Assembly: GCF_018128905.1 (NCBI RefSeq)
Contig: NZ_CP063808.1
Span: 9,238,001 to 9,302,000, forward strand
Source: Streptomyces sp. A2-16
Lineage (GTDB): Bacteria; Actinomycetota; Actinomycetes; Streptomycetales; Streptomycetaceae
Direction of reading: 5' to 3'
Length of the DNA: 64,000 nt
A program made the position numbers and the translations under genes. Below are positions 15,177 through 24,421 of this stretch, piece after piece (the stretch's first letter is position 1; each line of letters opens with the position of its first letter). The notes below the pieces were generated by a model, which was not told the DNA's origin, searched no databases, and was given only the letters and a program-made list of their open reading frames with translations.

Positions 15177-17573
15177 ATGACGCACACCGACGCGGGCGCC
15201 GAACTCGACCCTGTGCATCCCACGACACTCCCGGCACCGGCGGCGGGCGGTCTGACCGCGTCCGAGGTCGCCGAGCGCGTGCGGCGGGGCCAGGTCAACG
15301 ACGTGCCGGTGCGCAGCAGCCGGTCCCTGGCGGAGATCGTCCGGGCGAACGTCTTCACCCGGTTCAACGCGATCATCGGTGTGCTCTGGCTGGTCATGCT
15401 GTTCGTCGCGCCGTTCCAGGACAGCCTGTTCGGGTACGTCATCCTCGCCAACACCGGGATCGGCATCATCCAGGAGTGGCGGGCGAAGAAGACCCTCGAC
15501 TCGCTCGCGGTGATCGGCGAGGCCCGGCCGACCGTACGGCGGGACGGGACCGCGTCCCAGGTCAGCACCTCGGAGATCGTCCTGGACGACGTCATCGAGA
15601 TCGGGCCCGGCGACAAGGCCGTGGTCGACGGGGTGGTCGTCGAGGCCGACGGCCTGGAGATCGACGAGTCACTGCTGACCGGCGAGGCCGACCCGGTCGT
15701 GAAGCGGCCCGGCGACCAGGTGATGTCCGGGAGCTTCGTGGTCGCCGGCGGCGGCGCCTTCACGGCGACCAAGGTCGGCCGCGAGGCCTACGCCGCCCAG
15801 CTCGCCGAGGAGGCCTCCCGCTTCACACTGGTCCACTCCGAACTGCGCTCCGGCATCTCCACGATCCTCAAGTACGTGACGTGGATGATGGTCCCGACCG
15901 CGATCGGCCTGGTCATCAGCCAGCTGTTCGTGAAGGACAACGACCTCAAGGACTCCATCGCCCGCACGGTCGGCGGGATCGTGCCCATGGTCCCGGAGGG
16001 GCTGGTCCTGCTGACCTCCGTCGCCTTCGCCATCGGCGTCATCCGACTCGGCCGGAAACAGGCGCTCGTCCAGGAACTCCCGGCCATCGAGGGCCTCGCC
16101 CGCGTCGACACCGTCTGCCTCGACAAGACCGGCACCCTCACCGAGGGCGGCATGGACGTCACCGAGCTCAGGCCGCTCCAGGGTGCCGACGAGTCGTACG
16201 TGCGCAAGGTCCTCGGCGCCCTCGGCGAGTCCGACCCGCGGCCGAACGCCTCCCTCCAGGCGATCATCGACGTCTACCCGGACGCCGAGGAGTGGCGCTG
16301 CACCGAGTCGCTGCCCTTCTCCTCCGCCCGCAAGTACAGCGGCGCCACCTTCAGCGAGGGCGACGGCGAGTCCAGTACCTGGCTCCTCGGGGCGCCGGAC
16401 GTGCTCCTGCCCCCCGACGATCCCGCCCTCGCCGAGACCGGGCGGCTCAACGAGCAGGGTCTGCGGGTGCTGTTGCTGGCCCGCGCCTCCCGCGACCTCG
16501 ACGACCCCGAGGTCGCCCGGGGAGCGCGGCCGACCGCCCTCGTCGTCCTGGAACAGCGGCTGCGGCCCGACGCTGCCGACACCCTGCGGTACTTCGCCGA
16601 ACAGGACGTGCGCGCCAAGGTCATCTCCGGGGACAACGCGGTGTCGGTGGGGGCGGTGGCGGCCAAACTCGGGCTCACCGGCAGCACGGTGGACGCCCGG
16701 CGGCTGCCCACCGACCGGGACGGCATGGCGAAGGAGCTCGACGAGGGCACGGTGTTCGGCCGGGTCACCCCGCAGCAGAAGCGCGACATGGTCGGGGCGC
16801 TCCAGTCACGCGGGCACACGGTCGCGATGACCGGCGACGGGGTCAACGACGTGCTCGCCCTCAAGGACGCCGACATCGGGGTGGCGATGGGCTCCGGGTC
16901 GGAGGCCACGCGGGCGGTCGCGCAGATCGTGCTGCTCGACAACAGCTTCGCGACCCTGCCGTCCGTCGTCGCCGAGGGGCGCCGGGTCATCGGCAACATC
17001 ACCCGGGTCGCGACGCTGTTCCTGGTGAAGACCGTGTACTCGGTGCTGCTGGCGATCCTCGTGGTGTGCTGGCAGGTCGAGTACCCCTTCCTGCCACGGC
17101 ACCTGACCCTGCTGTCGACGCTGACGATCGGCGTCCCGGCCTTCTTCCTGGCCCTCGCGCCCAACAAGGAACGCGCGAAACCGCACTTCGTGCGGCGGGT
17201 GATGCGGTACTCGATCCCCGGCGGGGTGGTGGCGGCGGTCGCGACCTTCGTGACGTATCTGATCGCCCGTCACCACTACACGGGCGAGGGCGCGTTGGAC
17301 GCGGAGACCAGCGCGGCGACCCTGACCCTGTTCCTGATCTCGATGTGGGTCCTCGCGATCATCGCCCGCCCGTACACCTGGTGGCGGATCGCCCTGGTCG
17401 CGGCGATGGGCCTCGGCTTCGTCCTGGTCCTCGCCGTGCCCTGGCTCCAGCACTTCTTCGCGCTGAAGCTGGTCGGCGTGACGATGCCGTGGATCGCGGT
17501 CGGCATCTCGGTGGTGGCGGCGGCCACCCTGGAGCTCCTGTGGAGGTGGGTGGACCGCCGCGGTTCCGCTTAG
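15177..17573 (+). CDS. P-type cation-transporting ATPase (CtpE-like)
   Basis: 798-residue membrane pump. 'LTGE' at 167-170 is the actuator motif, 'PEGL' at 273-276 the ion-binding helix, 'DKTGTLT' from Asp316 the phosphorylation site, and 'TGDGVND' near 550 the hinge motif. Six membrane segments follow or flank these. Length and the missing metal-binding N-terminal domain fit mycobacterial CtpE, reported to take up Ca2+; calcium is therefore a plausible but unproven substrate. Stops 5 bases short of the convergent secreted protein gene. Confidence 0.88.
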   Translation: MTHTDAGAELDPVHPTTLPAPAAGGLTASEVAERVRRGQVNDVPVRSSRSLAEIVRANVFTRFNAIIGVLWLVMLFVAPFQDSLFGYVILANTGIGIIQEWRAKKTLDSLAVIGEARPTVRRDGTASQVSTSEIVLDDVIEIGPGDKAVVDGVVVEADGLEIDESLLTGEADPVVKRPGDQVMSGSFVVAGGGAFTATKVGREAYAAQLAEEASRFTLVHSELRSGISTILKYVTWMMVPTAIGLVISQLFVKDNDLKDSIARTVGGIVPMVPEGLVLLTSVAFAIGVIRLGRKQALVQELPAIEGLARVDTVCLDKTGTLTEGGMDVTELRPLQGADESYVRKVLGALGESDPRPNASLQAIIDVYPDAEEWRCTESLPFSSARKYSGATFSEGDGESSTWLLGAPDVLLPPDDPALAETGRLNEQGLRVLLLARASRDLDDPEVARGARPTALVVLEQRLRPDAADTLRYFAEQDVRAKVISGDNAVSVGAVAAKLGLTGSTVDARRLPTDRDGMAKELDEGTVFGRVTPQQKRDMVGALQSRGHTVAMTGDGVNDVLALKDADIGVAMGSGSEATRAVAQIVLLDNSFATLPSVVAEGRRVIGNITRVATLFLVKTVYSVLLAILVVCWQVEYPFLPRHLTLLSTLTIGVPAFFLALAPNKERAKPHFVRRVMRYSIPGGVVAAVATFVTYLIARHHYTGEGALDAETSAATLTLFLISMWVLAIIARPYTWWRIALVAAMGLGFVLVLAVPWLQHFFALKLVGVTMPWIAVGISVVAAATLELLWRWVDRRGSA

Positions 17574-17578
17574 CCGTG

Positions 17579-18379
17579 CTACTGGACGTCGACGAAGTCG
17601 CCCGTCGCGCTCACGGACGACGTGGTCGTCGTGCCCGCGAAGCTGTACCGGTAGTAGCCGTCGGCCGTCGCCGTGGTCGTCGTCTTCAGCGTGCCCGTGG
17701 ACGACGTCTTGATGGTCTTGAGGGTCGTGTAGGTGCTGCTGCCCTTCTTGCGGAACTGCAGCTTCACCGGCTGGGTCGAGTAACCCGCGTACTTGTTGGT
17801 GTCCCAGTTCGCGCGAGCGAGCTTGCCCGTGACGGTGATCGTCCTGCCCTTCTTCACCGGCTCCGGGGAGGCGTCGGTGGTGAGGGTGGCCCTGCGCTGG
17901 AGGTGGGTGCTGCCGAGGCCGCCCTGCCAGGTCATGCCGCCGTCGCCGTCGACCGCGAGCGCGCCCAGCTTCCAGGTGCCGGCCTCGCTGCTGATCAGGT
18001 CGCCGTCCTCGTCGGAGCCCTTGGGGCGGAACTGGATCTTCGCGGTGCACTTCAGGACCGTCGAGGAGGATGTCGTGCAGGTACCGGGTTCGTCCCCGCC
18101 GAGCAGGTCGTCGGAGTTCAGTCCGAGGGTGGCACCGCGGTAGAGCACGGGCCCGGTCTGGAAGGAGCTCGCGCTCAGGTTCGCGGGCTTGGTCACGGTG
18201 TAGGTCGCCGAGACGGTGACCGTCGACGTCGTGCCGACCACGATGTTCTTGCCGCTGTTGACCTTCAGGTTGGAGAAGGTGACCGCGGGCCCGGCCGTGG
18301 CGGCCTGGGCGGACGGCACGGCGAGGGCGGAGAGTGCCACGGCGCCGGAGGCGGCGAGGACGAGGGCGCGTATGCGCAT
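17579..18379 (-). CDS. Secreted Ig-like protein, paralogue A
   Basis: 266 residues with a Sec signal peptide ('MRIRALVLAASGAVALSALAVPSAQA') and no membrane anchor, so probably extracellular. Mostly beta-strand and Thr/Ser-rich. The last 90 residues ('SPEPVKKGRTITVTGKL' to the end) are nearly identical in plan to those of the gene at 18513, including 'YAGYSTQPVKLQFRKK'. The upstream parts differ much more. Function unknown; a cell-surface or matrix role is a guess. The paralogues lie head to tail on the same strand with 133 bases between them. Confidence 0.8.
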   Translation of the reverse strand: MRIRALVLAASGAVALSALAVPSAQAATAGPAVTFSNLKVNSGKNIVVGTTSTVTVSATYTVTKPANLSASSFQTGPVLYRGATLGLNSDDLLGGDEPGTCTTSSSTVLKCTAKIQFRPKGSDEDGDLISSEAGTWKLGALAVDGDGGMTWQGGLGSTHLQRRATLTTDASPEPVKKGRTITVTGKLARANWDTNKYAGYSTQPVKLQFRKKGSSTYTTLKTIKTSSTGTLKTTTTATADGYYRYSFAGTTTTSSVSATGDFVDVQ

Positions 18380-18512
18380 GTGCGTTCCCCATGAGGAGAG
18401 AAGGATCTCGGAGTCTGCTGACTCACTCCCTAGATCCGTGACTCAGGGGACTGGTTGTACGGCTGGGGCATGATTTTGGCCGCACATGCGCAACGCTTTG
18501 CCTCGGGCCGAC

Positions 18513-19367
18513 CTACTTGACGTCGATGAAGTCACCCGCGGCGTTGACCGCCGGGGTGGTGGAGGTGCCCGCGAAGCTCCAGCGGAAGAAGCCGTCGACC
18601 GTGGCCTTGACCGTGGTCTTCAGGTCTCCCTTGTTGTTGGTCTTGACGGTCTTCACGGTGGTGTAGGTGTCGGAGTCCTTCTTGCGGAACTGCAGCTTCA
18701 CCGGCTGGGTCGAGTAACCGGCGTACTTGCGGGTCTCCCAGTTGGCCCGGGTCAGCTTGCCGGTGACCGTGATGGTCTTGCCCTTCTTCACCGGCTCGGG
18801 GGAGGCGTTGGCGGTGAGCTTCGACAGGCGCTGGATCCTGTGGGTGCCGTAGAAGTCGTTCCAGTAGTCGCTGCCGGCCTCGTCGGCGGCGATCGCGGCG
18901 GCCGTCACATGCCAGGTGCCGGCGAGCGAGTTCATGTACAGGTACCGGCCGGCGTCGATCGTGATGGTCAGCTTGCAGGTCGAGGTGGTGGTGCTGACCG
19001 CGGTGCAGGTGGCGGTCTGCTCGTTCGGCCCGAACACGCCGTCGACGTGGGCGCGGTCCCTGCCGTGCCACAGGTCGATGTACGCGTCCTCGATACCGGC
19101 GGAGTGGCTGGCGGTCAGCGACACGGTGTAGGTCTTGACGCCCGTGTAACCGGCCACGATGGCCTTGCCGCCGTTGACCTTCACGTTGGAGACGACCGGC
19201 GGTTCCGCGTCGTCGTCGGCAGCGCTCATCGCGGCTCTGGACACGCCGAAACGCTCCGCGGCCGTGGGTTTGTGCAGGCCCCCGCCGTCGGCCTGAGCGA
19301 CCGGGACGGCGAGGGCGGCGAGGACGAGACCGCCGGAGACGGCGGCCACGGTGGTGCGGATGCGCAT
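18513..19367 (-). CDS. Secreted Ig-like protein, paralogue B
   Basis: 284 residues, signal peptide 'MRIRTTVAAVSGGLVLAALAVPVAQA'. The N-terminal half ('VSNVKVNGGKAIVAGYTGVK') shares only the general plan with paralogue A, while the C-terminal 90 residues ('SPEPVKKGKTITVTGKLTRA', 'YAGYSTQPVKLQFRKK', 'GDFIDVK') are very close. Start ATG 19367 has GGGGGAA 3-8 bases upstream; the longer open frame above it is not coding. A tandem duplication with a conserved C-terminal module is the simplest reading. Confidence 0.8.
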   Translation of the reverse strand: MRIRTTVAAVSGGLVLAALAVPVAQADGGGLHKPTAAERFGVSRAAMSAADDDAEPPVVSNVKVNGGKAIVAGYTGVKTYTVSLTASHSAGIEDAYIDLWHGRDRAHVDGVFGPNEQTATCTAVSTTTSTCKLTITIDAGRYLYMNSLAGTWHVTAAAIAADEAGSDYWNDFYGTHRIQRLSKLTANASPEPVKKGKTITVTGKLTRANWETRKYAGYSTQPVKLQFRKKDSDTYTTVKTVKTNNKGDLKTTVKATVDGFFRWSFAGTSTTPAVNAAGDFIDVK

Positions 19368-19474
19368 GCGTTCCCCCAGGGACTGGTCGTGGAGCCTGGC
19401 GGCTCGTGGGGTCAGATGCGAGCCGCGGCCGACTCGTTGCAGACCTGGTAAGAAATTTGTGTGAGCGTCCTCGC

Positions 19475-22400
19475 TCAGTCGAACCAGCGGTCCCGTGCCA
19501 GTTCCTCCGTGCGGGTCGGGTCCTCCAGGAGGGCCGCCACCTCGAAGCGCCGCGGCCACTGCCCCGCAGCCCAGGCCAGTCCCGCGGCCACGCCCTCCAG
19601 GGTGGAGGCGTGCAGGACGCCGTCGGTGGTGAGGCGCCAGTCGATCTCCACGCCGTCGACGACGAGTTCGTCGTGCTCGACGTAGGTCGACGGGGTACGG
19701 GCACCCAGCAGCACCCCGACCGGCTCCGGGACGTCGTGCTCGGTGCCCTCGGAGTCCACCGAACCCGTCACCGACTCACTCAGGCGGCGGACCTGGAAGA
19801 GTTCGGCCAGTTCGGCGGCCCGGGACGGGCGGACCGGCAGCAGGGGGACGCCCTCCGTGAAGGGCAGCAGGTCCGGGGAGTCGACGACCACCGCGTCGGT
19901 GGCGTCCACGACCCCGACCCGGCCGTCGGTCACCGCGCGCAGCTCGTCGGGCAGGGTCACCTGCTCGGGGTCCAGGTCGGCCAACGCGCTGTAGAGGGCG
20001 TGCAGTTGGGCGCCTGTCACCGGGCGGTCGGGGTCGGCGAGGCGGTCCAGGAGTTCGGCCGCGCCGCCGGGCTCCTCCAGCAGCGCGGCCACCGACGTCC
20101 GTACGCCCAGCGCCCGCAGGACCTGCTCGTCGTCGAACCCGGTCGCGTCCGCCTCCTCGTACAGACCGCGCAGCAGGGGGTCTCCCCCGGCCGCCAGCAG
20201 ACCGGCGGGGCGGCGGCCGTCGAGCACCGGATGCCCGCGCAGCCACCAGGCGGTGTACGGCCGTACGACCTCGTGCGTGCCGTCCGGCAGCAGGATGCGG
20301 ACCGGCTGGGTGAGGGCGTCCCTCAGCGGCGGCTGGGCCAGCAGGGCCAGTGCCTCGGGCCACTTGTCCTCGTCGACCAGGTCGAGATCGCGTACGGCGA
20401 TCAGCTCGGTGGCGACCGGCGGTACCGGTGTGTCCGGGAAGCGGTCGAGGATGTCCTCGCACCACACGTCCACCGCGTCGAGGAGCCCGGCGTCGTCCGG
20501 TTCGGCGAAGTCGCCCTCGCGCGGCTCCAGTTCGTCCGGGTCCAGCACCACGTCCGTGGCCCGCACCAGGGCGAAGCCGGCGAGCACACCGCAGGCCGCC
20601 AGGGGCTGTTCGCCCCACTTGGCGGCCAGTTCGGCGTCCACGAAGGCGAGTTCGCCCTCGCGCATGATCTGCGCGAACGGGCTGCCGGGCAGGACGAGTT
20701 CACCGGCGGGGGCCAGTTCCCCCTCCTCGTCGGGCAGGGCGAGCGCCCCCAGCCACGGCTCCTCGCCGGGCTCCAGGCCCGCGTCCCGGACGAGCGCGAG
20801 GACCGTGTCGGCCAGCTCCTCGGCGTCCGGGGTGTCCTCCTCCCAGCTCATCCCGCCGTCGTCGTCCAGGGAGGCGGCCACCGCGGCCCGCACCTGGGGC
20901 GTGGTGAGCACCGCGCGCGGTGTCGCGGGCAGCGCGCCCAGCTTCTCCAGCAGCGGGTGGGCGGCGGCCGGGTGGGCGACCTTGAGGCCGAGCCGGGCGA
21001 GGATCTCGGGGTCGGTCAGGGACCCGTCCGAGGTGGGCAGCAGCACCTGCCGGGGCCCGATGGTCGTACGGCCTCCCCCAGTGCCGAAAGCCTGGGAGGT
21101 GCCCCCAGCCAGCGGCACGGGCAGACCGGTCAGCCGGTCGGGGTCGACGCCGGCGAGGCTGTCGTAGAGCCGCTGCCACCACTCCGGCTCCTTCTCCAGG
21201 CCCGCGAGCCGGTCGATCGCGTCGGTCAGCGGGACCCGGGCGACGCCCAGGGTGCGCAGTTCCACGCGTCGTTCGAGACCGGCGGGCAGAAGGGTGGGCA
21301 GGACCTCGGCGAGCACCCGCACGGTGTCGGCACCGGCGCCCTCGACGACCTCGGCCTCGCGGGGACGCAGGGCCTCGGGCAGTTCCGAGTCGTCGCCGGG
21401 CTCGAGTGCGGGCGCGTGGAGAGCCGGAGGAGCGGGTGGGAGAGCCGGGAGGGCGGGTGGGAGGAACGCGGTTCGCGGGAGGCGGTCGAGGATCGCCTGC
21501 CGCAGCGCCCCGTCCAGCTCGCCCTTGCCCAGCGGGCCGGGCACCAGGGCGATGATCCCCTCGCTCACCGGGCGCCAGCCGGCGAGGAGTTCGGCGTACA
21601 CGTCCGCCGCGCGCTGGACGAGGAAGTCGGTGAGCGGTCCGGGCGACGCGTGCCGGCGGGTGGTGTCCAGCGGGAAGGACGCGATGAGCAGCGCGGGCAC
21701 GCCGAGCGGTTCGTCGCTGGGCGTCGGGGCGTGCACGACGGGGCTGGTCCGGGGGTGGGCCGGGGTGCCGTCGGGGTCGGCCGGCACGGCCCAGGTGAGG
21801 GACCAGTGCGGTCGCAGCCGCTCCTCGACGGGCCGGCCTGCGAGGAGTTCGGGGGTGAGCGGGCCGTGCGCGGACGCGGTACGCCACCGGGTCGTACCGT
21901 CGCGCGAGTCCTCCACGACGGTCAGGCCGTCCTCGGTGCGGCGGCTGAGGGTGCGGGTGGTGTCCGTCTCGATGACGACCTCCTCCAGCCCGGGGAGGGC
22001 GAGGAGGAGCGCGTCGTCGACGGCGTTCAGGAGGCGCTCGGCGAGGTCGGCGGCCGCGGTGTCGCGCAGCGGGAGGATGACGACGGTGTCGTAGGGGTCG
22101 GGTGCGCTGCCCTCGGCGGCGAACGGGAGCCGCAGCAGCGGGACATGGCCGTCGCGGCGGCGGATCTCGTCGCCGAGGCCGGGGCTGTGGCGGGCGGTGT
22201 CGGCGGCGTGGTCGCGGGCCTCGGCCAGTGACCAGCGGACTCCGCCGTGGCGGCCGACGACGGCGGGCTCGTCGGTGACGGCGAGCACGGCGGCGAAGCC
22301 GACACCGAAGCGGCCGACCGAGCCGTCGGTGTTGTCGCGCTTGGCGGAGGCGCGCAGCGTGGAGAGGGATTCGACACCGGCCGCGTCCAGCGGGGCACCG

Positions 22401-22666
22401 GTGTTGGCGGCGAACAGGACGCCCTCGCGAAGGGTGAGCCGGAGCCGTCCGGGCACGCCCGCCCGGGCCGCCGCGTCGGCTGCGTTCTGTGCGAGTTCGA
22501 CGACCAGTCGGTCCCGGTACCCGCCGAGGACGAGGTCCTCCTCGGCGTTGGCGTCCTCCCGGAACCGGGCGGGGCTGGTGGCCCAGGCGTCCAGGACCCC
22601 TCGCCTGAGCCGGGCGGTCCCGAACGGGTCGGCACCCTCGGCTGCGGGCCGCACGAACTTGCTCAC
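19475..22666 (-). CDS. Sacsin/Hsp90-type GHKL ATPase, giant protein
   Basis: 1063 residues. The N-terminal 250 residues form a GHKL (Hsp90-like) ATP-binding domain: 'ELAQNAADAA' with Asn61 is the N box, 'NTGAPLD' the G1-type loop and 'SVGRFGVGF' at 116-124 the lid/G2 region, close to sacsin-type domains. The rest is acidic, Leu/Pro-rich and unfamiliar. A chaperone- or GHKL-switch role is inferred. GTG 22666 is chosen because GAGGAG lies 7 bases upstream. At 21072-21110 a palindromic repeat is translated in frame as 'GGTSQAFGTGGG', interrupting the normal flow. Divergent from the ECF sigma gene. Confidence 0.8.
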   Translation of the reverse strand: MSKFVRPAAEGADPFGTARLRRGVLDAWATSPARFREDANAEEDLVLGGYRDRLVVELAQNAADAAARAGVPGRLRLTLREGVLFAANTGAPLDAAGVESLSTLRASAKRDNTDGSVGRFGVGFAAVLAVTDEPAVVGRHGGVRWSLAEARDHAADTARHSPGLGDEIRRRDGHVPLLRLPFAAEGSAPDPYDTVVILPLRDTAAADLAERLLNAVDDALLLALPGLEEVVIETDTTRTLSRRTEDGLTVVEDSRDGTTRWRTASAHGPLTPELLAGRPVEERLRPHWSLTWAVPADPDGTPAHPRTSPVVHAPTPSDEPLGVPALLIASFPLDTTRRHASPGPLTDFLVQRAADVYAELLAGWRPVSEGIIALVPGPLGKGELDGALRQAILDRLPRTAFLPPALPALPPAPPALHAPALEPGDDSELPEALRPREAEVVEGAGADTVRVLAEVLPTLLPAGLERRVELRTLGVARVPLTDAIDRLAGLEKEPEWWQRLYDSLAGVDPDRLTGLPVPLAGGTSQAFGTGGGRTTIGPRQVLLPTSDGSLTDPEILARLGLKVAHPAAAHPLLEKLGALPATPRAVLTTPQVRAAVAASLDDDGGMSWEEDTPDAEELADTVLALVRDAGLEPGEEPWLGALALPDEEGELAPAGELVLPGSPFAQIMREGELAFVDAELAAKWGEQPLAACGVLAGFALVRATDVVLDPDELEPREGDFAEPDDAGLLDAVDVWCEDILDRFPDTPVPPVATELIAVRDLDLVDEDKWPEALALLAQPPLRDALTQPVRILLPDGTHEVVRPYTAWWLRGHPVLDGRRPAGLLAAGGDPLLRGLYEEADATGFDDEQVLRALGVRTSVAALLEEPGGAAELLDRLADPDRPVTGAQLHALYSALADLDPEQVTLPDELRAVTDGRVGVVDATDAVVVDSPDLLPFTEGVPLLPVRPSRAAELAELFQVRRLSESVTGSVDSEGTEHDVPEPVGVLLGARTPSTYVEHDELVVDGVEIDWRLTTDGVLHASTLEGVAAGLAWAAGQWPRRFEVAALLEDPTRTEELARDRWFD
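21072..21110. repeat. REP-like palindrome inside a coding sequence
   Basis: 'CCTCCCCCAG' (21072-21081) and 'CTGGGAGG' (21092-21099), followed by 'GCCCCCAGCC', form overlapping inverted repeats. Read on the minus strand the element encodes GGTSQAFGTGGG without shifting the frame. A related palindrome lies at 38470-38493. Confidence 0.65.
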
Positions 22667-22836
22667 GTTGACTCTCCTCATCGGCGTGACGATGAAGGTA
22701 CCGCGACGGGCGAGGACGGTGACTCCGCCCCTCGCGGCCCTCGCACCCCGGCCCCGGGGGAACCGGATTCCGGCGAGCGGCGAAGTACGGGTGAAAGCCC
22801 GAGCTTCAGAGCGTTACAGCGACGAAAGGAGCCCCG

Positions 22837-23454
22837 ATGACCGTCGAACCGGGCGTCAGCGTGGGACAGGACAGCGACGCCGCGGTGATCGAACGGTCGT
22901 GGGAAGAGCCCGAGGCGTTCGCCGTGCTCTTCGACCGCCACGCCGACTCGGTGCACCGCTACGCGGCCCGCCGGCTCGGTGCGGAAGCCGCCGAGGACGT
23001 CATGGCGGAGACCTTCACCACCGCGTTCCAGCAGCGCTTCCGGTACCGCACGGAAGCGGCCGACGCCCGCCCCTGGCTGTTCGGCATCGCGACCAACCTC
23101 GTCGGCCGCCACCGGCGTGCCGAGGCCCGGCGGCTGAAGACGCTCGGCCGGCTGCCCCCGGCGGCCTCCGGCGGGCAGGCCGAGGAGACGGTCGCGGACC
23201 GGGTGGCGGCACGGGTCAGCGCCCAGGCGGTACGCGGCGAACTCGCCCGTGCCCTCGGCCGCTTGCCCGCCCGGCACCGGGACGTGCTGCTGCTGGTCGC
23301 CTGGGCCGACCTCGGCTACGAGGAGGTCGCGGCCGCCCTCGGTGTGCCGGTGGGGACGGTCCGGTCACGGCTGCACAGGGCTCGCAGAAAACTTCGTGAG
23401 GCATTGGGCGGATCCGATCCGACCGCTCTTCGAGAGGAATCCGACGATGAATGA
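22837..23454 (+). CDS. ECF RNA polymerase sigma factor
   Basis: 205 residues: region 2 at about 25-95 ('AEDVMAETFTTAFQQRFRY', 'ARPWLFGIATNLVGRHRR') and region 4 at about 130-190 ('LGYEEVAAALGVPVGTVRSR'). It belongs to the SigE/RpoE-like ECF family. ATG 22837 has AAGGAG 7 bases upstream. The next gene overlaps its 3' end by 8 bases and encodes a single-span membrane protein, so that protein probably tethers or modulates the factor. Inducing signal unknown. Confidence 0.9.
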   Translation: MTVEPGVSVGQDSDAAVIERSWEEPEAFAVLFDRHADSVHRYAARRLGAEAAEDVMAETFTTAFQQRFRYRTEAADARPWLFGIATNLVGRHRRAEARRLKTLGRLPPAASGGQAEETVADRVAARVSAQAVRGELARALGRLPARHRDVLLLVAWADLGYEEVAAALGVPVGTVRSRLHRARRKLREALGGSDPTALREESDDE

Positions 23455-24403
23455 GATCGAGCTCCTGAGGGAGTGGGACGCGGACGCGCCCCCGCTCTCG
23501 GACGCCGCCCGCGCCCGCGCCCGCTTCCGCCTCCACCAGGCGATGCAGGGACCCACCGCCCCCGTCGCCGTGCCCGGCGTCGGCCGCCGTCCGCTGCTGC
23601 GGATCGCCGTGGCCGGCGTCGCCGCGGCGGCCGTCACCGCGACCGTGGTGGTCGCCCAGAACACCGGGGAGCAGGCCCCACGCACCCAGACGGTCAGCGC
23701 GACCACCGTGCTGCGGGGGGCGGCCGCCGAGGCCCTGCGCACCGAGAAGCCCGTCGCCCCGCGCGACGACCAGTTCATCTACACCAAGGAGGTCATCGAG
23801 CGCAGGCCGGTCTCCGGCGGCCCCGTGAAGAAGTGGGTCGACGAGAGTTGGAGCTCGGTCGACGGGTCCAAGAAGGGCTACGTCAGCGAGCTGGGCTACA
23901 AGCAGTGGGTGCCGGCGTTCAAGCCGGGTCAGGGCACCTGGCCGCCGACCAAGTGGTCCGAGCTGAAGGAACTGCCCACCGACCCGGGGAAACTGACAGC
24001 CACCCTGCGCGACATGGGCGGCAAGCCGGACTACGGCCGGCCGACCAGGGCCGACGAGTGGCCGATGGTCGAGATCTTCCTCTCCGGACTGCTCCGCCAC
24101 TCCGTCCTGCCCAAGGGGCTGCGCTCCGCGGCGTTCGAGGCGCTCGCCGCAGCCCCCGGCGTCAAGGTGCTGCCGGGCCGAACCGAGTTCAACGGACACA
24201 CGGCCCTCGGCGTCCAGTACGTCATCGGCCCGCCCGGCACCTCCTGGAAGGACGGCGGGCGAACGCTGCTCTTCGACGCGAAGACGTACCGGTACCTGGG
24301 GTTGCGTGAGCGGACCACGGCGAAGCTGACGACGAAGGTCTACGACCAGTCGCAGTACGTCGTCGCCAGCGGCGTGGTGGACCGGGTGTTCCAGCGCCCG
24401 TGA
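23447..24403 (+). CDS. CU044_5270-family membrane protein, sigma partner
   Basis: 318 residues: a cytosolic N-terminus of about 48 residues, one membrane span ('LLRIAVAGVAAAAVTATVVV', about 48-68), and an extracytoplasmic domain. The plan and the position after an ECF sigma gene match the CU044_5270 family found beside such sigma factors in actinomycetes. An anti-sigma-like role is likely but the N-terminus lacks a visible zinc (ZAS) motif. ATG 23447 overlaps the sigma gene by 8 bases, indicating coupled translation. Confidence 0.78.
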   Translation: MNEIELLREWDADAPPLSDAARARARFRLHQAMQGPTAPVAVPGVGRRPLLRIAVAGVAAAAVTATVVVAQNTGEQAPRTQTVSATTVLRGAAAEALRTEKPVAPRDDQFIYTKEVIERRPVSGGPVKKWVDESWSSVDGSKKGYVSELGYKQWVPAFKPGQGTWPPTKWSELKELPTDPGKLTATLRDMGGKPDYGRPTRADEWPMVEIFLSGLLRHSVLPKGLRSAAFEALAAAPGVKVLPGRTEFNGHTALGVQYVIGPPGTSWKDGGRTLLFDAKTYRYLGLRERTTAKLTTKVYDQSQYVVASGVVDRVFQRP

Positions 24404-24421
24404 GCCGTAGGGCCCTGAGCC

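Noticed and set aside
19406..22231. A 941-residue open frame opposite the sacsin-like gene
   Set aside because: Antisense shadow of the true gene; Gly/Arg/Val/Gln-rich with no recognisable motif, while the opposite strand has an intact GHKL domain.
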